Shown: positions 19,601 to 22,248 of the stretch, one piece after another | How positions within the stretch are numbered: position 1 is the first letter of the stretch | Layout: each line of letters opens with the position of its first letter | Assembly: GCA_905397405.1 (NCBI GenBank) | Contig: CAJPVJ010000614.1 | Span: 1-22,248 of the forward strand | DNA: 22,248 nt | Source of the DNA: Oppiella nova | Lineage: Eukaryota; Arthropoda; Arachnida; Sarcoptiformes; Oppiidae | Reading direction: 5' to 3' | Made by a program: the position numbers and the translations under genes | The notes under the pieces: generated by a model | What the model was told of the DNA's origin: nothing | Databases searched by the model: none | Seen by the model: the letters and a program-made list of their open reading frames with translations, nothing else

Positions 19601-21750
19601 ATATTTGAAAGTAAAAAAGTTTATTATTAACTAAAATTAGAGATTTAGGAAATTGTAAGTGAAATAAGCAAATCTGATTTGATATTAATATTTAGACAAA
19701 CAGTTATATAAATATAAGTAAATAATAATAAAGAAAACAATTTCCAACATACCTTTCCCTCTACCTGTGCCCATATCTTATCAGATTTGCGCTAAATAGT
19801 TGAGTTTTGCCCCCAAAATAAGTGCTCAAAAATATAGCTAAAAACTTAACAACAAAAATATAAAAGTTCATAAAAATAACTACTTTTTAACTAATCTATA
19901 ATTATTTTGTTTATTGTTTATTTATTTCCATATGTAATCCCTTTCCCCATACCTGTGCAACCGTATCAATACTAACGAGTGGTTTATTATCGGTTAAAAT
20001 ATCTCATAATTTGTTTGTTATAATTGAATTGAGGAGAAACTTATTTTTATTTACCATTTCATTATTTATAGACTAATACACGAGTTGTTTAATTAGTATA
20101 CCTTTTCCTGGACTCCCATTCCTTAACACCTTATTTTTGTGCTTGCTGTGATTTATTACTACATTTAAATATTAATTAAATTATACTTTTGCTATTCCTA
20201 TGCATTCATAATAATTGATGTTTTCCAGTGATTTATTTTACTCGAAGTAATTATAGAAATAATTATAAAAAGTCTCATTTTTATATTTATGTGTTTCTAA
20301 TAATAAATATAAAATGATATAATTTATAGCTATAATTGAAAGTATATTTTTATACTACACTATAAAATAGTCTAATATAATATTTCTCAATGAAAAAACT
20401 GATAAATAATTAAATAAAAAGTTATATAATTACGAAATAGTCTATAAAATGCTTGTTTACTACATAAAAATATTTCACATATTTTGCTAATTAAAAAATT
20501 TATAATTAATTAAAATTATATATTAATTGTGTCTAAACTCTCTACCAATAGATCGATAATCGAGGCAAAGGACAGGGAGGGGAAATGCAATACGACAATC
20601 CAGATCTCATACGGTGGTGACAAATACACCTTGCTTAAAGTGACCNATTAAAATTATATATTAATTGTGTCTAAACTCTCTACCAATAGATCGATAATCG
20701 AGGCAAAGGACAGGGAGGGGAAATGCAATACGACAATCCAGATCTCATACGGTGGTGACAAATACACCTTGCTTAAAGTGACCAACCGGTGCACCACTAC
20801 AGACATCATACAACTGGCCCATCATATACTGAAGTGCGAGGGCCCGGTAGGCGACTATCAACTCTGGGTGAAGACCTCACGGGACGACACGCCCTACCCG
20901 CTGATTGGACACGAGTACCCGTTTGCCATAAAAATGAATTTCGTGAGGGATCTCCTGCATCGGTCTAACCTCGACCTCCAGAACTTCAATAACATCGCCG
21001 CCGACAACAAATGTATATTCATTTTACGCAAATCCTGTCCCAAAACTACCGGTTCTCTGCTGGAGAACAGCTCAAAGAAAGCCAAACCCAAGCGCCGGCC
21101 CATCAACTGGCCCTTCAAGAAGATACTGACCAGTGGTGGTGGCGGTCATGGGGGCGACCTATCCCTGGACAGTGGCATATCCACCAGTGAGCCCTCCACG
21201 CCCACCAAAGGCAAGCTGTTTGGGCAGCACTTGGACCTCATCTGTAACGAGGACTCTCTCCCGCAGCCAATAATGGTTAGCATTAATAGGATATTAATCT
21301 TATTTGATGTTTTGCTAATACCTGTCCCCTTGTATCGCACCTGTAGCTGATGCTCAAAGAACTGTACCAAAAGGGACCCTACACTGTGGGTATATTCCGC
21401 AAGTCTGCCAACGCCCGGGTATGTAAGGAATTCCGGGCAAAACTGGAGTCCGAGTCGGAGCCCAACATCGGCGAAGTTCCGGTCATTGTAATCGCGTCTG
21501 TATTCAAGGTATACACGCCTTTCCCTCTCATATAATACCAACGGTTTGTAACATATTTATCGATTGCCGATAGGAATACCTGCGATCCCTCCCCGACTGT
21601 CTACTCCAGGCCCAGCTCTACCCCCAATGGATTGAAGCGATCGGTGTATCCAATAATCATGAGTGTCGGGAACGGGTGCAACGGCTACTCCAACGGCTCC
21701 CGGCACAGTCACTAAATATAATATATGGTATAGTTTGTAATTTATACCAT
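7169..21750 (+). CDS. ARHGAP20: ARHGAP20-like Rho GTPase-activating protein, partial gene (7 exons A-G)
   Basis: The coding segments are 7169-7289, 8859-8923, 9893-10045, 19016-19057, 20690-21275, 21347-21508 and 21574 to at most 21750. All splice phases agree, giving up to 435 residues with no internal stop. The order PH, Ras-associating (RA), RhoGAP is characteristic of vertebrate ARHGAP20, and short blocks (ERHLFLFNDL, PYPLIGHEYP, KGP..GIFR.SAN) match what I remember of that family. Known family role: RhoGAPs speed GTP hydrolysis by Rho-type GTPases, and the RA domain of ARHGAP20 binds Rap1. The catalytic Arg finger is R340 of the joined fragment, with the conserved Lys and Arg of the FKxxLR block at 376 and 380. 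The later catalytic Asn region is not visible. The N-terminus is missing. The 3' end is uncertain because an inverted repeat begins inside exon G. TAGAP is the nearest alternative name. Confidence 0.88.
7290..8858 (+). other. Intron A-B
   Basis: A 1569-bp AT-rich intron with GTAAGT donor and TTACAG acceptor. It contains one GA array (8139-8181). Nothing else recognisable is seen. Confidence 0.85.
8139..8181. repeat. GA microsatellite in intron A-B
   Basis: An uninterrupted GA run, about 21 units. Confidence 0.97.
8859..8923 (+). CDS. ARHGAP20: Exon B: PH domain core strand
   Basis: This 65-nt exon lies between a CATTACAG acceptor and a CAG|GTAAGC donor. It encodes GVQSQERHLFLFNDLMLIAKS plus two bases of the next Arg codon. 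The QERHLFLFNDL block is a hallmark of PH domains in Rho regulators and nearly matches ARHGAP20 from memory. The entry phase is 0 and the exit phase 2, matching exons A and C. Confidence 0.92.
8924..9892 (+). other. Intron B-C
   Basis: A 969-bp intron with GTAAGC donor and GTCAG acceptor. It holds a CT array (9381-9421) and several pyrimidine-rich runs of the CCTTTCCC type. The open frame starting at 9361 runs through the microsatellite and is not credible as a gene. Confidence 0.85.
9381..9421. repeat. CT microsatellite in intron B-C
   Basis: An uninterrupted CT run, about 20 units. It creates a spurious Ser-Leu repeat in the frame starting at 9361. Confidence 0.97.
9893..10045 (+). CDS. 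ARHGAP20: Exon C: PH domain, middle part
   Basis: This 153-nt exon follows TATGTCAG and ends at TTCAG|GTAAGC. The first G completes the Arg codon split with exon B. Residues 63-112 include NYKLKEKCRVSEMW, SFVMGWPTNNVVATF and a loop of variable length between them. The strand pattern and the MGWPT..VATF block match the ARHGAP20 PH domain. G+C content jumps sharply compared with flanking DNA and with exons A and B. The pyrimidine tract sits about 20-40 bases from the acceptor, a little far. Confidence 0.92.
12874..12922. repeat. CT microsatellite in intron C-D
   Basis: A CT run with a CCC interruption. Confidence 0.97.
14040..14697. repeat. Tandem duplication, copy 1 (about 658 bp)
   Basis: Direct repeat of 14699-15366 with an offset of about 659 bp. 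Differences seen are four substitutions, homopolymer length changes and a 12-base insertion in copy 2. No transposase, terminal inverted repeat or target duplication was seen. A hairpin (AGGGACA, nine-base loop, TGTCCCT) sits at 14500-14522. Confidence 0.93.
14699..15366. repeat. Tandem duplication, copy 2 (about 668 bp)
   Basis: The second copy of the unit at 14040-14697. It has a 12-base insertion near 15028-15039 that copy 1 lacks, and other small changes, so it is a true diverged duplicate and not a simple assembly echo. Confidence 0.93.
15579..15607. repeat. CT microsatellite in intron C-D
   Basis: A CT run with one CCC interruption. Confidence 0.95.
15847..15870. other. Perfect 9-bp inverted repeat
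   Basis: ATACCTGTG, a six-base loop, then CACAGGTAT. It places a sense and an antisense copy of the recurrent ACCTGTG motif back to back. Confidence 0.7.
16246..16501. repeat. 128-bp tandem duplication, two copies
   Basis: 16246-16373 is followed directly by 16374-16501. The two copies differ by one T/C substitution. AT-rich and non-coding. Confidence 0.93.
16651..16700. repeat. CT microsatellite in intron C-D
   Basis: A CT run with two TTT interruptions. It is the last such array in the window. Confidence 0.95.
17127..17670 (+). repeat. Inverted repeat, left arm (544 bp)
   Basis: The reverse complement of 21705-22248 with 8 substitutions and no length change, about 98.5% identical. The arm holds a hairpin in which 17158-17169 pairs with 17203-17214, framing the perfect palindrome TTAGCGCTAA at 17177-17186. 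No ORF for a transposase is visible. Since the partner arm reaches the window end, the real homology may extend left of 17127. Confidence 0.93.
18101..18347. repeat. 119-bp direct repeat with 9-bp spacer
   Basis: 18101-18219 and 18229-18347 are identical, separated by GCATTTATA, so the copies start 128 bp apart. Each contains a small hairpin (TTGCTC, seven-base loop, GAGCAA). Confidence 0.93.
18409..18553 (-). CDS. Candidate antisense coding exon nested in the large intron
   Basis: On the minus strand an acceptor with a strong pyrimidine tract (TTTCCCCTTACCCTAG) precedes 145 nt that are open in one frame and end at ATG|GTGAGT, a nearly ideal donor. The 48 residues start VPCAEHFMCLKYPIRV and include DISSTESASIRIYRGFG and LLGDCGHTDYM. 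Four cysteines and alternating strand-like segments suggest an extracellular beta domain. The spacing faintly recalls a CUB domain, but I do not recognise the family. Base composition is clearly richer in G+C than the intron around it. No partner exons were identified on this strand, so it may be a lone exon of a nested gene, a captured fragment or chance. Confidence 0.4.
18903..19057 (+). CDS. Possible alternative first exon of the ARHGAP20-like gene
   Basis: From an ATG at 18903 the frame is open for 37 codons and reads without a stop straight through the exon D acceptor, in the exon D frame, to the donor at 19057. The new N-terminus would begin MDRPVGKADLLAPEKS. An in-frame TGA lies at 18897-18899, so the ORF cannot extend further upstream. 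Bases 18905-18958 are much richer in G+C than nearby intron, as in coding DNA. A product starting here would lack most of the PH domain but keep RA and RhoGAP. A chance open frame of this length is possible, and no clear promoter motif is visible. Confidence 0.35.
19016..19057 (+). CDS. ARHGAP20: Exon D: end of PH domain (C-terminal helix)
   Basis: A 42-nt micro-exon with acceptor TTTAAACAG and donor ACA|GTAAGT. Joined to exon C it gives VATFSSSQAKDLWYERIQ, the closing helix of the PH domain with its usual conserved Trp. Phases fit on both sides: AG|C from exon C and CA|A into exon E. A good pyrimidine stretch lies at 18990-19003. The reading frame also stays open upstream through the acceptor to an ATG at 18903; see the alternative first exon entry. 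Confidence 0.85.
20509..20645. repeat. First copy of exact 137-bp duplication at the N
   Basis: Identical to 20647-20783 at every base I compared. It includes the last 43 bases of the intron, the acceptor and the first 94 bases of exon E, then stops at the N. It should be collapsed with the second copy. Read literally it would be a truncated pseudo-exon. Confidence 0.95.
20646..20646. other. Single N: unresolved assembly join
   Basis: The only ambiguous base in the window. It separates two identical 137-bp segments, as expected where a scaffolder placed two overlapping contig ends next to each other without merging them. Confidence 0.95.
20647..20783. repeat. Second copy of exact 137-bp duplication at the N
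   Basis: The same 137 bases as 20509-20645, but continuous with the remainder of exon E. This copy is the one to use for the gene model. Confidence 0.95.
20690..21275 (+). CDS. ARHGAP20: Exon E: Ras-associating domain, linker and start of RhoGAP
   Basis: This 586-nt exon follows the acceptor ACCAATAG and ends at ATAATG|GTTAGC. Residues 128-322 hold, in order: the last turn of the PH helix; an RA domain (about 138-242) with YTLLKVTNRCTTTDII, DYQLWVKTS and PYPLIGHEYPFAIKM; a very basic stretch (KKAKPKRRPINWPFKK) that could bind membrane or nuclear import factors; a Gly- then Ser/Thr-rich linker with a DSGIS-type phosphodegron-like motif; and the RhoGAP start LFGQHLDLICNEDSLPQPI. The reading frame is continuous and G+C-rich. 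Its first 94 bases also appear at 20552-20645 because of an assembly duplication, so the true acceptor may be the one at 20551. Confidence 0.93.
21276..21346 (+). other. Intron E-F (71 bp)
   Basis: A very short intron with a GTTAGC donor and an ACCTGTAG acceptor. The TACCTGTCC motif at 21319 sits about 20 bases before the acceptor, inside its pyrimidine tract. This is the one place where that recurrent motif has an evident splice context. Confidence 0.85.
21347..21508 (+). CDS. ARHGAP20: Exon F: RhoGAP domain with arginine finger
   Basis: This 162-nt, 54-codon exon has phase 0 at both ends, with acceptor ACCTGTAG and donor AAG|GTATAC. It encodes LMLKELYQKGPYTVGIFRKSAN and continues to VIVIASVFK. 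The Arg in GIFRKSAN (residue 340 of the fragment) is the catalytic arginine finger of RhoGAP proteins. The last Lys (376) is the conserved Lys of the FKxxLR helix. Both catalytic positions visible here are intact, so GAP activity is plausible for this part. It is separated from exon E by only 71 bases. Confidence 0.93.
21509..21573 (+). other. Intron F-G (65 bp)
   Basis: A very short intron with GTATAC donor and CGATAG acceptor. Removing it joins the conserved FK and EYLR halves of a RhoGAP block in frame. Confidence 0.88.
21574..21750 (+). CDS. ARHGAP20: Exon G: RhoGAP domain, 3' end uncertain
   Basis: The acceptor is GCCGATAG. The frame opens with EYLRSLPDCLLQAQLY, continues to RERVQRLLQRLPA and stays open to a TAA at 21751-21753. 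EYLR completes the FKxxLR block from exon F. The clear RhoGAP-like, G+C-rich part ends at codon 44 (base 21705), where a 544-bp inverted repeat begins and wobble turns A/T-rich. The remaining residues (SLNIIYGIVCNLYH) have a helix-like hydrophobic pattern that could still be RhoGAP, or could be chance reading of repeat DNA. Weak donors are at 21728 (GTATAG) and 21737 (GTAATT). The true exon end cannot be set from sequence alone. Confidence 0.8.
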
Positions 21751-22248
21751 TAATAGTAACACTTTGTTATCGGGAAATACATATTATAAGACAATTCATT
21801 ATTAAATTATTAACATTGAAAATAACAATCAAATGAACATATCATGTGATTATAACACCGAAAATATTATGTGTTAATGAAATATATGATGTTTTAAACT
21901 AAGTTTTATATATAAACATGCAAGTTTACATAATTTGATAACTGTATGACACATCAGAGGATTTTCACTGATAGACACACAAAAGCCTTTTAGTGAAACA
22001 CCTGAAAAAATTGTTTTATTATATTCACAGCGAAAATATTATTACAAAAACTTTTATGCAGTATACTATTCGTGTTAATAGTATATTACAAAAATTAAAT
22101 ATAATTTGCTCGTATATTACGAAAGTTGTAGTCATTTAATACACTAATAGACATCACACATCACACGATTGAATGTAATTTACAGTTTTTAGCGCTAATT
22201 ATGTGTCAATCGTGCGATACATATACAGTACCGGCGCGCCTGTCATTC
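21705..22248 (-). repeat. Inverted repeat, right arm (544 bp), reaches the window end
   Basis: Matches the left arm in reverse orientation from base 21705, the third base of an Ala codon in exon G, to the last base supplied. Composition changes at the same base from G+C-rich coding to A+T-rich. Between the arms lie 4034 bp carrying exons D, E, F and most of G. Confidence 0.93.

Larger units (their letters stand above)
19058..20689 (+). other. Intron D-E (inflated by an assembly duplication)
   Basis: The nominal length is 1632 bp, but the true intron probably ends at 20551, giving 1494 bp. It is AT-rich, with two TACCTGTGC motifs at 19762 and 19950, each preceded by CCTTTCCC-type pyrimidines. 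No coding exon is recognised inside it apart from the duplicated start of exon E. Confidence 0.8.

Noticed and set aside
20894-21541. Minus-strand open frames over exons E and F
   Set aside because: Shadows of the RA and RhoGAP exons; the protein has no recognisable motifs.
1-22248. CRISPR arrays, operons, prophage or other prokaryotic systems
   Set aside because: The sequence is eukaryotic with spliced exons. Repeats are microsatellites or duplications, without spaced uniform repeats.
1-22248. tRNA or rRNA genes
   Set aside because: No cloverleaf with a GGTTCGAATC-like T arm and no conserved rRNA blocks were seen by eye on either strand; a covariance search was not possible.

Overview
The window is AT-rich animal nuclear DNA with long introns, GT-AG splice sites and many GA/CT microsatellites. 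No bacterial-style gene packing, operon or long intronless ORF is present. An arthropod, possibly a mite, would fit, but that is a guess from base composition and gene structure. Taxon is not proven by anything in the sequence.

One gene is well supported. It is a partial, seven-exon gene on the + strand (7169 to about 21.7 kb) for a Rho GTPase-activating protein of the ARHGAP20 type. Joined in frame, the exons read in family order: PH domain (exons A-D), Ras-associating domain (most of exon E), a basic then Ser/Gly-rich linker, and the first half of the RhoGAP domain with its arginine finger (end of E, F, G). The N-terminal exons lie before the window or in parts of 1-7168 I cannot recognise. 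The C-terminal half of RhoGAP is not visible. Exons are labelled A to G here for convenience.

Layout: 1-7168, AT-rich with no recognised exon, seven GA/CT arrays and some hairpins. 7169-10045, exons A-C. 10046-19015, one 9 kb intron holding three local tandem duplications (659, 128 and 128 bp offsets), dispersed short motifs, and an antisense exon candidate (18409-18553). 18903-19057, a possible alternative first exon that runs in frame into exon D. 19016-21750, exons D-G with two tiny introns (71 and 65 bp).

Three things deserve attention. First, a 544-bp inverted repeat (17127-17670 and 21705-22248, 8 mismatches) has one arm starting inside exon G, exactly where codon use switches from GC-rich to AT-rich, and ending on the last base of the window. 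It is a gene-breaking insertion, a rearrangement, or a chimeric contig end. Second, a single N at 20646 is flanked by an exact 137-bp duplication, almost certainly two overlapping contig ends left unmerged, which duplicates the start of exon E. Third, the 9-mers GCAC[A/C]GGTA recur about 15 times in non-coding DNA where chance predicts well under one. I found no complete new system such as a mobile element with its own enzyme, a CRISPR array or a toxin cluster.
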